Shown here: positions 24,991-36,522 of the stretch, piece after piece
Position numbering within the stretch: position 1 is the first letter of the stretch
Layout of the letters: each line of letters starts with the position of its first letter
DNA from: Ceratotherium simum simum
Lineage: Eukaryota > Chordata > Mammalia > Perissodactyla > Rhinocerotidae
Assembly (NCBI RefSeq): GCF_000283155.1
Contig: NW_004454180.1
Span: 21,101,577 to 21,165,576 of the forward strand
DNA: 64,000 bases
Direction of reading: 5' to 3'
The notes under the pieces: generated by a model
Seen by the model: the letters and a program-made list of their open reading frames with translations, nothing else
Told to the model about the DNA's origin: nothing
The model's database searches: none
Position numbers and translations under genes: made by a program

Positions 24991-26785
24991 TAATATATTA
25001 TTCCTTTAAATACCACCCAAAATACTGATGGCCTCCCCTTTAAAGGATCTATTCCCAGGGTTCCTTGGCTAGCAATATTAAGAACAGAGAACCATCGTCT
25101 TAGATAAAACTTTCATGCGTACTTGCTACACAAAGAATGGGCACCAAATATCTCTAGTATGTATCTACTCTTTTTTCACTGTAATAGTTATTTTCACACA
25201 AACGTGGCCAGCTTAAGATTGAGAAACCTATTAGGTAGACTTGAAAATTGGTTGTGATCCCCAAAGTCTTGACAGCTGGAGTTTCTCCTCATGAAAATCT
25301 CAGCTTTGCTCACTAGACCAAGTCTGAGACAGCCTGTTACCCAAGAAGATGGTAAATTTTCCTTTTATGTTACCTAGGAAAAGAATAAAATCAGGGTGAA
25401 AGTGTTAAGCAACTTGTACACATTAAATGCATTCATTATAAAATGACCATATTTATGCATTTATGGTTCAAATGTTTCCTGTTTTCATTTAAAGTGATAG
25501 AAAAATAAACTGTGTTTCTCTTCCTGCACGCTCTTTTTTTTCCCACTTATAACATGCTAACAAAACACATTCCAGCTTGAATCTGATTTTGATAATGTCC
25601 TTGTCAATTTCTTTCCCTAGGATGAATAGTCTTGCCCCAATCCCAGGTCCAGTACCCTGGTCATGGTTCTCCTTAAGCATCTCTAAAGAGTCCATCTGTT
25701 TGGCTGTCTGGGCATCCAAGCTTTCTCTCCTCTTCTCTACTGACTCAGAATGTTGAGACTCTTTGATACTTCATTTCATTCCCCATTTTCAAATATTTAC
25801 CTTAAGGAAGAACAAAGATTTCTATACCTCTTACAACTGGCTCTGCCAACCCAGATTGACTTTCCTTGACACTGACTATGTGAGTCCAGTGCCACTTCCC
25901 AGTCTTCCTCCAGCCTACTCTGTCTTGGTGCAAATACATTGCAGTGTCTAGTAGTCAAATCCTCCATTCTGACAAGTGTAACTCTATAAAAAATGGAGGA
26001 AGCTGATTTAATCCCTCTTTATCTTACTGTGGCAGATAACCTGGTTGAGAAATTTGCTGTGGTAACTTCCTCTGGGTTTATCAGGAAAGAATGACAGGTA
26101 CTCTTTGCCTCTTTTTCTCTAGTGACTCTTTAGTTCTCTTACTCTCTTGAAATAAATAAGAGGCTTAGGAAGATAAAGCCTGGACTGTCTGAGACTGGTT
26201 GGATTCTAGGTTTTGAAAAAAGGAGAGAGGTGACTCTGGGAATATATGGAGTCACTAAATCTTGTAAATTGGATGCTTTGAGGTTTAAGACAGATACGCA
26301 CTTCCCTCTTCTACACTGACCCAGAGGTGTTAGGTGCCTTGAAGGGAGCATTTGGATTACTGGGGACTGAAGTACAAGTGATAGAGCCTTGGGACTCACA
26401 GCAATAAGCAAGCTGGGAGTTGGTCCAGAGCATCAACACTGTATGCCTTTGAATGGTCCATGCAGCCTTGGACAATGAACATCTTTGTGGGGACCATGAC
26501 ATAGAGACCTGTGGGCTTTCCTCAAGCTTCTTAAAGTTAGTAAGTATGGAGTTCTGAATGACTCTAAAGAAGAGAAAGGATCTTCTGCAAAATGACTGAT
26601 TGAATTTCTCATTAAACATTCAGGGATAGGGCAGAGATAAAGAAATCCTCAAAGCCAGACTGAACTCAATTTGGAAGATGGGAAGTGGGAAGTTCAGGCA
26701 CTCAAGTGTTGAGAATCAAATTTATACCTATTTTACATTGAAATGTAACTGGTTCTGTTAGACTTTGACTAGGCTCTTTAAATAG
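24991..26785. other. No recognised gene or repeat
   Basis: No coding frame or nameable repeat. Minus-strand frames near 26139-26619 (90-102 codons) have no recognisable protein and no splice or promoter support. Confidence 0.35.
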
Positions 26786-27005
26786 ACCATCCATCTCCAC
26801 TTTGTATCACCCCTTTTTTTTCTACATGGCACTTAATACTATCTGATGTAATAACACATTTGTTTATTGCTTTCGTTCCACTAGTTTTAAGTTCCATGAA
26901 AGAAGAGGCTTAGTCTTTCTTTTTCACTGTTCTATCCCCAATGCTTACAATAGCACCTGGCATACAGTAGGTGCTCAATAAATATGTGTTGATTGACTGA
27001 ATAGT
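26786..27005 (+). repeat. L2 LINE 3' end
   Basis: Ends with 'agcacctggcatacagtagg' and 'tgctcaataaatatgtgttg', the diagnostic L2 3' end. Confidence 0.8.
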
Positions 27006-27779
27006 AATCAGAAAGTCTCATGGTAAAAAATAGGAGGAGATGGTGAGGATGTAAAGATACTTAATCCTGAAATATTGACAAGATGAAACTCTGTAAGGGC
27101 TGAAAAATATTTCCTAGATTTCTTGCAAATACTGCTATATCATCATTTTGTGTTTTGCTTTAATAATCTTTTCAGTTTACCTAATATCTTTGCTTTCCTT
27201 TTATGACCTGTCTTTGCTCAGCAGACAATCCCCCTGGGGTATATCAGCCATTGGGAAGGGGCATGATATCATGAGCTCACTCCATTTATTTGATATTCTT
27301 AGACTTCCGGTCAGTCTGAAGGGACCTTATTTGTGTCCCTCTTTGCATATTGCTGATATACCTTGCTATTTTTTAATATATCTGTATTTTATCTTCTCTC
27401 CATTTCTGATTTTCCAAAGTAATGATAGATCATTTTTATCTGGTGAGTATTTAATCTTCTGTATCTTTATGTTTTATTTGATATATTTCCATTTATACCA
27501 ACATGGCATTTTTAGTGCATTTTGAAATGGAGAATTCATGTTAGGGGGATCAAGACAGCTCTCTTTGTTTATCTAGAGTAAGCCAAAAAATAGATGTGAG
27601 GTGGGGGAAAATATCGTGAGAATTTAAGAGAAAGGGATTCCAACTTATCTGGAGCCAAGTTCTAACAGACTCTTACCAGCAATTCATGCAGCCTGAGGAA
27701 AAGAGAAAGTCAGTGAGTACAGAACTTTTTTTGCCATGAAATCTCACCAGGTTACATGTCTCCAACAGGATAAATTCTC
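27006..27779. other. No recognised gene or repeat
   Basis: A 125-codon plus-strand frame (27148-27525) is rich in Phe, Leu, Ile, Ser and Tyr, as random T-rich DNA would give. I do not treat it as a gene. Confidence 0.4.
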
Positions 27780-28315
27780 CTTTATTAGTTATCTAGCGCT
27801 TAGTAACAAATCTTCCAAATATTTGTGTTGTGATCCAACTATAATCATTTGATACTTTTCGCAGTTTCTCTGGGTCAGGAATTTGAAAGTGACTTGGCAG
27901 GGAACTTTTGGCTCAGGGTGTCTCCTGAGGTTTCAGCCAGATATTGGCTAAGGCTGCAGCCACCTGACAGTTTCATTAGAGCTGAGGGATCCACTTTTAG
28001 TTGAAGCTGTTGTGAAGCTGGCATATTGGTGCTGGCTACTACCAAGAGGCTTCAGTTCCTTTTCACGTGGGCCTCTCCATGGAGCTGCCGGAATGTCCTC
28101 ACATCATGGTGGATTTCCCCCAGACTGAGCAATCCAAAAAGCCCAAGCAGAAATTGCAGTGCCTTTTACAGTCTAGCCTTGGCAATCACACTTCTACTCT
28201 ACCCCTTGGTCACAGAGACCAGTCCTGATTCAACGTGGGGAGAAACTAGACAAAAATGTGACTACAAGGAGGCAATAATTATTGGGGTCCATCTTATGGG
28301 CTGACTTCCACAACT
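27780..28315 (+). repeat. Old mammalian interspersed repeat, family uncertain
   Basis: The order 'ttattagttatctagcgctt', 'agtttctctgggtcaggaat', 'gctgcagccacctgacag' and 'cgtgggcctctccatggagc' is that of a familiar mammal-wide repeat, possibly LTR- or DNA-transposon-derived. I cannot name the family safely. Confidence 0.55.
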
Positions 28316-28849
28316 GTCACACTTAAAACTATCTCCAGGAAGAATTAGAGAAAGCAGAAACATATTTCCCAGTTGTGACTGCTCACATTATTAGCTGCCT
28401 TAATAGTTTTTTTCTGCTATCTGAACTGATTATCAGAATCTACAATATCCAGCCTGACGGTTCCTTAGGGAGAATTCAAATGATGTTCAGAGAGACATGA
28501 AGGAGACCTCAGTAGAATACACTGAAAGTACTTTTTCTTTTCTTTTCTTCTTTTTTCAATTTTCTTTTTTAAATATCAAGCTTGGTAAAATTGACCTCTT
28601 CTCATTTAAATATTAGAAATAAAGAAAACAAAACAAATAGCAAAATAGAACAATAGTCCTATCACATTTCCTTAGTTCATTTTCTCTTCTGCTCTCTTAA
28701 ACGATCATTTTTTGTCTTTACTCTCCTCAAATCTCTAAGCATCCTCTTCTAATCTCACTGTCAAGTAATGACCTTGCTTGCCTCTTAGCTCCTTAGCAAT
28801 CAGACTCACTTCTATAAGACTAAATTAACTTTCCTGTATCTGCACCATA

Positions 28850-29560
28850 TACTTTCCCTCACTTCTGTTATTAGGGAAAAATTGTCTGTGCTTTTAGCTA
28901 CATTAACCCTTCCCCTCATGCCCTGGAATGCATCTTCTCTTACTCATAGGAACTTCTCCAGCAACTGTTTCCTTTCTTTCCTCAATTTTCAAGTTTTTCT
29001 TTTTTGGGTAGTCATTCCCATCAGCCTAAGAACATGCCATTAACTTTCCCATTTTATTTTTTTTCTTGACCTCACATTCATCTCCAAATGTTTCCCATTT
29101 CTCTTTTCCCTTTAAGAAAGCTCCTCAAAAGAGTTGTGTATACTTGCAGTCTCCAATTCCTCCCCTCCCTTTGTCTCTTGAACCAACTTCATTTGAGCTT
29201 TTATCTCATGGTTCCACGAAAACAGCTCTTGTAAAGGCCGGTAATAAATATCATATTGCTATGTCCAAAGGTCAGCTCTCTTCTAACGTGACTTCTCAGT
29301 AGCATTTGACACAACCAGTCACATCCTCCTCCTTAAAATATTTTCTCTATTTGGCTTCCAGTCACACAATACATTCTCCCATTTTCTGCCACAATGGCTG
29401 CTTGTCTTCCATTCATATCGTTCCTTCTTCACCCACCTCATCTCTTCACAACAACGTATAATAGAAATAATTACAGATCGTAAGAGTTTATAGAATTGAC
29501 AGCTATACAGAAAAAGGACCTTGAAAATCAGTATTAATTGATAGAATAATTTCAACTGGA
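28850..29560 (+). repeat. L2/CR1-like LINE fragment, reverse-transcriptase region
   Basis: A broken frame can be read as the conserved reverse-transcriptase segment around 'L-D-L-S-A-A-F-D-T-V-D-H' of CR1-clade LINEs: 'gtagcatttgacacaaccag' (29301-29320) matches the AAFDT part, preceded by 'acagctcttgtaaaggccgg'. Stops and frameshifts throughout. Confidence 0.5.
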
Positions 29561-31029
29561 GAATTTAACATGCTTTTATTTCACGATTTAAAGAACAAAA
29601 GCGAATATATACGGATAACATGATCATAATGCTCCCATAATATAGATGTGTTAAAAACAAGCCCTGGCTGATTGTTACTCAGAAGGAGCTGCCAACCTCC
29701 TGCACTGGGAAGTAGAGCTGAGTGAGTTGCTACACCCAAGCTCGAAAACATCCTTCCTTCTAACGCGTATGTGATTGTTCACATCACTTACATGCGGTCT
29801 TACTCGGAGACTCAAGATCTTGTTGATTTGTATATATTATTTTATTATTGTTTATTTTTCTCTGTTAGAAGAAAATAGGAGAAAACAGGAAGGATTTTAT
29901 TAGCTTTAAGGAGAAGAGCAGCCATTTCAACAGCCACTAGTCTGTAAAGATTTTCCTATCCATCTCTAACATTAGATGTGTACTGTGAGTGCAGAAAGCC
30001 AATGGAGAAAGAAAGTAACAGCATGCTGTAATGAAGTAGGGTCTAGCATTTGAGGTGGAGTTATTGCATACCTCCAGGTCAGAACAGAAAAACAAACTTG
30101 CTACTGAAGTTTTGCATGCCAGTGATTTTGGCTGTAGGTAAAATGTGTGGAAATTTAAGCTTGAGGTTTCCCAGAAATTCTGATTGTCAATAAAGAGTGT
30201 GTACACTTTAATGTTTGGAATATATTTACTTATTAATGTTAAATCTTTTAATATAATTTAGACAATGCCAGTAGTAAAGAATTGGGAAAGATTAGAAAGA
30301 AAAATAAGACTATCCCATGATTTTTCTATGTAGGGAAGGTGGGTATAAAATAGAACACCTAATCAAATCAAAATATAAGCGTTTTACAGTGGGCAGACTG
30401 ATAAAGACCTGCCTTAGCAAGAGTAATAAGTAACTGTCAGCTAGTTATTTACTTTACAGCCCTCAGTTAGGTTTCATTGTTATTTCAAAGATGAGTAAGT
30501 ACTAATATTATATTATTAGATGAGAAAGCATAATAACAGTTTTTATGAAAAACACTTGAACATCTTGCATGTAGAGTGTCCATCATTTTTAGCAACTGCA
30601 AATCTTCTCTGACAGTCACATTAAGTATTTGCATTATAATGTAGTCTCTTGTTTTTCACTTTTATCCCTAATTCATAATTATGACCATTTGTTTAGAACA
30701 GGATTAGGATCATTATTATTAGGGAAACGTTCTTTCCTATTTAGAGTCAATGAATTCACTGGAGATTTTTGCCTGCATGATGATTACTTGATTAGGTACA
30801 CCTGGAAAATCATAACAGGAAAGAGCCTAAACAAGAAGGATTCTTTTTATTTTTGCTGTTCAGATGTGTGTAAGCATGGAGGATATTAGGGACACCCAGG
30901 CTAGAGAAATCAAGCTATGTATTTAAAACATGGATCCACGTTACTCATTGACACTTGCGTTCCCGCAGCAGAGAAGAGGATCCTACTGCATTTAAACTGA
31001 GCAGGAACTGAGGCTAAAAAAATAAGAGA
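29561..31029. other. Left flank of the mitochondrial insertion; nothing recognised
   Basis: AT-rich. I find no mitochondrial similarity below about 31,030 (no tRNA-Ser(AGY), tRNA-Leu(CUN) or ND5), so the left junction is probably near there. Confidence 0.4.
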
Positions 31030-31095
31030 ATAGTTTTATTTAATAATTCAAATTGCTGATTTTGGTGATAACCAAATCCATTTAGATTTTCTTAC
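31030..31095 (-). pseudogene. MT-TH: Mitochondrial tRNA-His remnant
   Basis: Reverse complement reads 'taaatggatttggttatcac' then caaaatcagcaatttgaa, which fits the tRNA-His D-arm and anticodon region. It lies directly after ND4 in the expected order. Low similarity; it is the last mitochondrial feature seen on this side. Confidence 0.4.
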
Positions 31096-32135
31096 CCACA
31101 GAATGAAGAACGGTATGGGAAATTTGATCTTTCTATCGTAATATTGAGAATTGTCTTTGTAAGTATGTACAAGGAGCATAATCAATTGGATATTGTTGAG
31201 GTGAGGTGTGGATAGTGTGTATATCTACTAATTTTAGTGATTAGTTAGAGTCTAGAAAGACAGGAATTCAAAAGAAATATTTCCCAAAAGCAAATGGATA
31301 ATATAAGCTACTTGGCACATTTTAACTTAATTAATCAGTATTTAAATAATTTGTTACATCTCCATTAGTGGAAGACATTTTCTAAGGCATATTAAAGCAT
31401 GGTGTTATGAAAAAAATAATATAGGCCCTGTCTGTATAATCTCATTTTGTCATTGATGCAATTTGTGCTTTGATGTACACTTTGGTAGTCAAAGATATAA
31501 TCTCTATAGGAGTATTTTTAAATATAAATGTCATGATGCATGATATTCATAGTAATTTATTAGATCACCTATAGGGGATTGGTTGGCAGCACAGCAGTAC
31601 ATTACAAGTAAATTTAGTGAGTCTATGGTGTTGAATATAAATCAGTGTTACTGAAGGTGGAAAGGATCCTATTAATATATAGAATGAAGAATGGAATCCT
31701 GTATTCATTTTTTTGGTCTCATTTCCCTATCAAATGACAATAATAAGTACTGGAATTAATATTGCTTCAAATAACATACAGAACAGGATAAGTTTTGTCT
31801 TAGTGAATGTTTGGTTAAAATTTTTTTAACTAAAATAAATTTTGAAACATAGCATTATTTTGGGATTTCAGGCACTTTAGATAGGTGAAATTGGCTAGCA
31901 ACTAGTATGAATGGTGATAATCAGCTTGTATCCACTGGTAAGGGTGTGGATAGTGAGTTGAAAAATAGTTCAATAAAAATATTAAGTTTTTCAATTATTA
32001 TATATATTATTATATAAATTTATTAAACAACGAAGGTTTAGGAGATAGTTAATTCAGATTTTATTAGTTTTGGAATCCCATACGTGAGGTAGGAAAGTAA
32101 TTTTTAAAGTTGATGTGGATTGAGAATTTTGACAT
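31096..32135 (-). pseudogene. MT-ND4: Mitochondrial ND4 remnant
   Basis: In mitochondria ND4 is a membrane subunit of respiratory complex I. Here the start ATG is at 32135 and the 5' part can be followed down to 'tcaactcactatccacaccc' (about 31945). A central block near 31500 reads AAAATACTCCTATAGAGATT, the region that in ND4 encodes the conserved KxPLYG-H-WLP stretch. A 3' block near 31190 fits HLT-INN. Total length is about 1.04 kb against about 1.38 kb in functional mtDNA, so pieces are lost. Many stops and frameshifts. Confidence 0.75.
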
Positions 32136-32400
32136 TAAAAAACCACGCATATACATACTACTCTTAGAAGAAGTGCTAAGACCACAGCAGCTTTCTGGGG
32201 TCACATATAAAATGTGGTGCTTGATTTTAGGTTAACATTAGTTCTAACAAAGCATTATAATAAATAAAAATGATATTATTCCCACCAAACATTGTAGTGA
32301 AGTTATTACATGGGATAAATTGAAAGACTTAGAAGGAGTATTATAAATGCTTGTGAGAAGCTTATATTGATAGAAGTATTAGCTAATTATGGCATAACCC
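32136..32400 (-). pseudogene. MT-ND4L: Mitochondrial ND4L remnant
   Basis: Lies between the tRNA-Arg and ND4 remnants, as in mtDNA. The reverse complement near 32255-32290 reads AATGTTTGGTGGGAATAATA followed by TCATTTTTATTTATT, matching the ND4L segment coding for CLEG-MLS-F. Frameshifted. Confidence 0.65.
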
Positions 32401-32460
32401 AAAATCTAAGATGTCAAAATTATTTGTCTTGTTGTTAAACTAATTTTACTCTTACAAGTC
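32400..32460 (-). pseudogene. MT-TR: Mitochondrial tRNA-Arg remnant
   Basis: Reverse complement contains agtttaacaacaagacaaat followed by aattttgac, fitting the D-arm and anticodon loop of mammalian mt tRNA-Arg. It lies between ND3 and ND4L. Confidence 0.5.
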
Positions 32461-32534
32461 TTTTTTGAATTCTCCTGTAGGCTATGACTCATGATATAAT
32501 AAGAATAGCTTTTATTTTATTTTATTTATTTCAT

Positions 32535-32775
32535 TCATTTACTTCATTTATAGGTTGATATCCTGAGAAGTCCAAGGTAGTGTTAGTGAGAATAAAATTT
32601 TGCGACAATAACAATTTGATAATAGGAAGAATTTTGTTGTAAATTGTACGTAGACAGTTTGAGATTTTCAAATCCAAATTCATATGGACTTGATTTTTCT
32701 GAATATAGGTAGCAATTGTAGTAATCAGAATGAGAAATCACTAATAGAGAAGCTAATAATGTTAAATAGTCTCGA
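32535..32775 (-). pseudogene. MT-ND3: Mitochondrial ND3 remnant
   Basis: The reverse complement of 32690-32760 reads as the N-terminal ND3 helix (L-A-S-L-L-V-..-F-W-L-P-Q-L) followed by the E-K-S-S-P-Y-E loop ('caagtccatatgaatttgga'), the Cys-loop region of complex I ND3. The conserved Cys codon is lost: Tyr-Glu is followed by Phe. The C-terminal part near 32560 is recognisable ('ctaccttggacttctcagga'). About 240 of the usual 346 bases remain. Confidence 0.75.
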
Positions 32776-32784
32776 CACCAATAG

Positions 32785-32852
32785 ATTGATTAGTCTTCAT
32801 TGGGGTTAAAGCAAAACTAATAGATTCAGAATGCAAGCAGAATAGGATCAGT
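32785..32852 (-). pseudogene. MT-TG: Mitochondrial tRNA-Gly remnant
   Basis: Reverse complement contains 'gaatctattagttttgcttt' then aacccc, like the anticodon and T-arm region of mt tRNA-Gly, and sits between COX3 and ND3. Confidence 0.5.
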
Positions 32853-32854
32853 AT

Positions 32855-33806
32855 CGATATGTTGTTATACAAAGAAATAGTCAGATGACAAGTAAAAGGG
32901 TCAGTATTAGAGTCAGTTTCAAAATTGAAGTGATCAGATGTGAAGTAAAATTTTATTTGGCATATAAAGCACATAATTGGGGAATGTTTTACCAGTAATT
33001 ACACATCTTCCATGACATTCATTTTTTATAAGTAATATTGAGTCATAGATGTTAAAATTAGTGTATGATGTTTCATAATAATTATAATATAAACATCTAG
33101 GATGATGTTGATAAATAGTGTTTGTAACATATTTTTAAATTTATTTCTTTTAGACTGTGGGGACTCAGGTGATAGATACTCCAGCAGTTAGAAAGATAAA
33201 AATGTTAAGAAATGATACTAGGGCCAGCCCTGGTGGCCTTGTGGTTAAGTTTGGTGCACTCTGCTTTGGTGGCCTGGGTTCGGTTCCCGGGTGCAGACAT
33301 ACACCACTCATCAGTGGCCATGCTGTGGTGGTGGCCCACATACAAAAAAAAAAAAAAAGAGGAAGATTGGAAACAGATGTTAACAGGGAAAACTTTCCCC
33401 AGAAAAAAAAAAAAAAAAAAGGAAGAAAGAAATGATACTACTAATGGGTTTAACAGTTTAGTAGTTTAATTCATGCTAATGATCAGACTCTGTCAAATTC
33501 TGGTATAGGAGTTACACTTAAGTGATTAAAAGCTCAAAAATATCCTGCAGTAAAAATATTTCTAATACACTGAAGAGGATTATTTCATATTACAGTTCTT
33601 TTTGTACAACTGATATATGGGGACCTTTGAAAGTATCCTTTTAGACAGTATCCCTTCATTATTAGCATACTGTTAGTGTATTGTTTAAAAGTCTGAATAT
33701 TAATAGGGTGGATGACTTAAAATAGCATCTTTAATGGTGCAGATAAGGCTCCTGTTAGTAGGCAGGGTCTTAACTTTATTATATGGTAAACACGTGTGTA
33801 AGTCAT
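32855..33806 (-). pseudogene. MT-CO3: Mitochondrial COX3 remnant, split by an ERE
   Basis: COX3 is a core membrane subunit of cytochrome c oxidase. The start lies at 33806 and the first codons (MTYTRVYH, from MTHQxHAYH) are readable. The C-terminus near 32890-32965 shows KFYFTSDH-F-FE, the known K-F-H-F-T-S-x-H-H-F-G-F-E block, with the second His lost, and then a distorted VWLFLYVSIYW. An ERE with its own target-site duplication interrupts it at 33221-33426. Without the ERE about 745 of 784 bases remain. Stops and frameshifts. Confidence 0.8.
33207..33440 (+). mobile_element. ERE SINE inserted in the COX3 remnant
   Basis: The body is 33221-33426, with head gggccagccctggtggcctt, B-box-like 'ggttcggttcccgggtgcag' and two A-rich blocks. 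A perfect 14-bp target-site duplication (aagaaatgatacta) lies at 33207-33220 and 33427-33440. The insertion postdates the NUMT. Confidence 0.95.
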
Positions 33807-33809
33807 TAG

Positions 33810-34342
33810 GTATTGCCGGAAAATATAGGCTTCCTAAAGGAGTGAAGACATATGATTGAATTAGGGCAACTGCGAACTCTAAAACTGTAAGAAGTACTAG
33901 AATAACAAACATGATTGAGGCTCCTGATAGGCTAATGTATCTCCTCCAGCTAGGTTAATCAGCAGGTGACAAGCTATAATATTTGCTGTAAATCACATTG
34001 CTAAGACTATTTGTTAGATGAATAATCTAGGAGTTATGATAATAATACAAGGAGGCATAAATATAATAGATGTTCTTTGAGATAGAAAATAAATTAATGA
34101 GGCTTCAGTTTATGGTGAAAACCAGTAATAATTGTTCTTGCTTGCAGTGAGATGGCTGCAAGCTATTGAGTGGCTGGAGTAAATGTGTGATGTTTACAGT
34201 AAGTAATCCTACTATTGCTGGGTGATGTAAAAGGTGAATAAAAATGATCATTCACTTTGTTACTCAATTTTGGCATTTCAATTGTTTTGAGTGAGGGTGA
34301 TAGTTCAAAAATATAACAGAAAATTTTCATTGAAAAATATTA
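33810..34342 (-). pseudogene. MT-ATP6: Mitochondrial ATP6 remnant
   Basis: ATP6 is subunit a of the F1Fo ATP synthase. The C-terminus is the clearest part: [17 protein letters not shown] (about 33839-33890) matches the conserved last helix of mammalian ATP6, in a 70-codon frame that runs on into COX3 because the stop is lost. The N-terminal part near 34300-34342 is weakly similar. The order ATP8, ATP6, COX3 is kept. Confidence 0.8.
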
Positions 34343-34416
34343 GTGTTGGGTTTTTTATAAGATAGTAATGGTTTATGGTGCTGTATCTATCTAATTGTGG
34401 CCATCAGCAAGGGATT
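34343..34416 (-). pseudogene. MT-ATP8: Mitochondrial ATP8 remnant (placed by order)
   Basis: This short stretch lies between tRNA-Lys and the ATP6 start, where ATP8 belongs. Similarity is weak and mostly positional; ATP8 normally has about 200 bases and overlaps ATP6. Confidence 0.35.
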
Positions 34417-34484
34417 TAAGTTCTCAATCTTTAACTTAAAATGTTAATGATGATTTAGCTACCCAGTGAATTTACAGTATTGAT
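34417..34484 (-). pseudogene. MT-TK: Mitochondrial tRNA-Lys remnant
   Basis: The plus strand reads 'tcaatctttaacttaaaatg' then ttaatgatgatttagcta, the complement of the tRNA-Lys acceptor, D-arm and TTT anticodon region. Correct place between COX2 and ATP8. Confidence 0.65.
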
Positions 34485-35451
34485 GTGGGTCAATTTTCAA
34501 AATATCCTAAAGGTACTGTCCCAAGGACAATGTCTATGAAGTTATGGTCTCAGCCATACAATTCAGACCACTGTTTATAATAAAGACCATGTCTTCTCAT
34601 TTTACTTGCCCTGGAGTAGCAACTGTATTTAAACCTAAAGAAGGAATGCTCATGGGTGGACCAAATATTCTGATGAGGCTAATGTTTAGGCTGGCAGTTC
34701 TATGAGGATTACTACATGACTATGAATTTCTAGGAGGTAAAATTCTCTGAGTTATAAGTCTGAATCAGAGTTAAGACCTTATAGTCCAAACAATCATAAA
34801 TTCAATCAAAGGCATCCTATTGTTTCCACAGTTAGGAATGGGCTATTGCTTTCTCCCAATAATTAATACATGATAATGGAAGACCAGTAAGAATTAAGAT
34901 AAGTAAAGGTAATATAGCTTAACTGTTTCTAATTCTTCAGCATCTGTTGTGCTTTTGCAAGTTAATTTTAAAGTTAATATTAGATGTATATGTTAAAAGA
35001 TAAACTGAGGCATATTAAAAATTTTGAGTTTATTTGAATGAAAATCTATTGGAATGGGGCAGACCCACACTGGAAGTGGTTAGAAATGCTTCAATAACAG
35101 GAGCTTGGGGAGAGGCTTTTATATAGAAAAGGCGGAAGCAAAATGGGGAAATGATTGACTGGCTCTAGCTTGAGGGTTTGCGTTATTTGGGAATGCCTGG
35201 GTGGCTGTTTGTGATTGGTCGTCTCTAGTTTTAATTTTGTAACCTTGAGGCATTTCTAGGCTTGATTTTGGTTTGCTTATGTAGGCTGCCACGACATTAG
35301 AGCCACTTCAGTCTAACTGCCTCCTTGTTTAATTAATTTAACATATATAATACTAAAGTGCTGATTATAAATGCTACTATGAGACATGGAAATGGAAACG
35401 TTATTCTATAATGGAAAATAGACACCTTGAAAACCTAGTTGGAATGGATAT
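34485..35451 (-). pseudogene. MT-CO2: Mitochondrial COX2 remnant, split by an LTR-like element
   Basis: COX2 carries the CuA centre of cytochrome c oxidase. The 5' end is clear at 35423-35451: the complement of 'accttgaaaacctagttgga' plus atggatat encodes the P-F-Q-L-G-F-Q start. Downstream parts can be followed only in pieces. An LTR-like element occupies 34991-35343; without it about 615 of 684 bases remain. No intact metal-binding motif is readable. Confidence 0.7.
34991..35343 (+). mobile_element. LTR-like element inside the COX2 remnant
   Basis: About 353 bases without mitochondrial similarity, beginning TGTTAAA and ending TTTAACA, the TG..CA inverted ends of retroviral LTRs. It contains 'gcgttatttgggaatgcctg' and 'gtgattggtcgtctctagtt'. 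The flanks are TA-rich, so a target-site duplication cannot be fixed. Family not assigned. Confidence 0.55.
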
Positions 35452-35516
35452 AGAGACATAAATAAATTCAATCTATAAATTAACTAATATTTATTTTTAC
35501 CAATATCTTATTTGCT
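35452..35516 (-). pseudogene. MT-TD: Mitochondrial tRNA-Asp remnant
   Basis: The plus strand 'attcaatctataaattaact' and 'tttttaccaatatctt' is the complement of the T-arm and acceptor end of mt tRNA-Asp. It lies between COX2 and tRNA-Ser(UCN). Confidence 0.6.
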
Positions 35517-35519
35517 AAG

Positions 35520-35592
35520 AAAGGTTCAAAAAGGTTATGATGTTGGCTTGAAAACAATTAGAATGGGTTTGATTCCTTCTTTTCTTGATATC
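35520..35592 (+). pseudogene. MT-TS1: Mitochondrial tRNA-Ser(UCN) remnant
   Basis: Reads in sense on the plus strand, as expected for a light-strand tRNA in a reversed NUMT: 'ggttatgatgttggcttgaa' holds the TGA anticodon region in altered form, and 'gggtttgattccttcttttc' the T-arm and acceptor. One of the best-kept tRNA copies. Confidence 0.75.
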
Positions 35593-35762
35593 GTGGTGGG
35601 TTATTTGAAAGCTTTAGGTATTGGAAAGCATCTGTGAAGTCACTCAATATATTTGTTGTAGTAAGCTCTAGTGCTGTTTTGTTGTGAGGTAAAACCCTGT
35701 CGGATTATTAATATTTTATTATATATGCTGTTAGTGAACTAATGATTCCATAGATGAGAAAA

Positions 35763-36107
35763 TACAGTTGTCCCTCGATATGCGAGGGGGATTGGTTCTA
35801 GGACCCCCCCACCCTGCCCCAGGATACCAAGATCCAAGGATGCTCAAGTCCCTTATAAAAATGGTGTAGCATTTGCATATAACCTATGCACATCCTCCCA
35901 TATACTTTAAATCATCTCTAGATTACTTATAATACCTAATACAATGTAAATGCTATGCAAATAGTTGTTATACTGTATTGTTTCGAGAATAAGGACAAGA
36001 AAAAAGTCCATACATGTTCAGTACAGATGCAACAATTGTAGGCCTTTCCATCTGAGGTTGGTTGAATCTGTGAATGCAGAACCTGTGGATATAGACGGCC
36101 GCCTGTA
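35763..36107 (+). mobile_element. MER2-like (Tigger/pogo) nonautonomous DNA transposon
   Basis: The element spans 35765-36105 between TA dinucleotides. It begins cagttgtccctcgatatgcg and ends with the imperfect inverse (atagacggccgcctg). Internal 'gcatttgcatataacctatg' and 'tggttgaatctgtgaatgc' match the familiar mammalian MER2 consensus. It carries no transposase. It lies inside the COX1 remnant, so it arrived after the mitochondrial insertion. Confidence 0.85.
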
Positions 36108-36238
36108 TTTCATGAGCAACAATGTAATATGTATCTTAGAGAACAATTTATAACAATGAATTAGATAATTTCTGTTAACCTGTCACAATAAGTAGGAAAA
36201 TAAAGCCTATGGCTCAGAGTATAGCAGGTGATCATGTA

Positions 36239-36522
36239 TTACTTCATTCTTTTTTTTTTTTTCTTCAGGGGAAGATTCTCCCTGAGCTAACATCTGTTAC
36301 CAATCTCCCTCTTTTATTTTTTCCTCCCCAAAGCCCCAGTACGTAGTTGTATATCCTAGTTGTAAGTCCTTCTAGTTCTTCTATGTGAGCTGCCACCACA
36401 GCATGACTGCTGTCAGACGAGAAGTGTGGTTCCACGACCGGGAAGCAAACCCGGGCTGCTGAAGCAGTTGGCACCAAACTTTAACCACTAGGCCATCACG
36501 GCTGGCTCTGTTACTTCATTCT
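36239..36522 (-). mobile_element. ERE SINE, antisense, inserted in the COX1 remnant
   Basis: The body is 36251-36510, starting with a T15 run (poly(A) on the minus strand) and ending at 'cacggctggctctg', the complement of the head. Target-site duplication ttacttcattct at 36239-36250 and 36511-36522 is perfect. A 70-codon minus-strand frame in it is only the SINE body. Confidence 0.93.

Noticed and set aside
27148..27525. Longest uninterrupted open frame without N (125 codons)
   Set aside because: Hydrophobic, Phe/Leu/Ile-rich composition as expected from T-rich DNA; no recognisable domain or splice context.
33700..33912. 70-codon minus-strand frame resembling ATP synthase subunit a
   Set aside because: It is the ATP6 end fused by mutation to the COX3 start in dead mitochondrial DNA.
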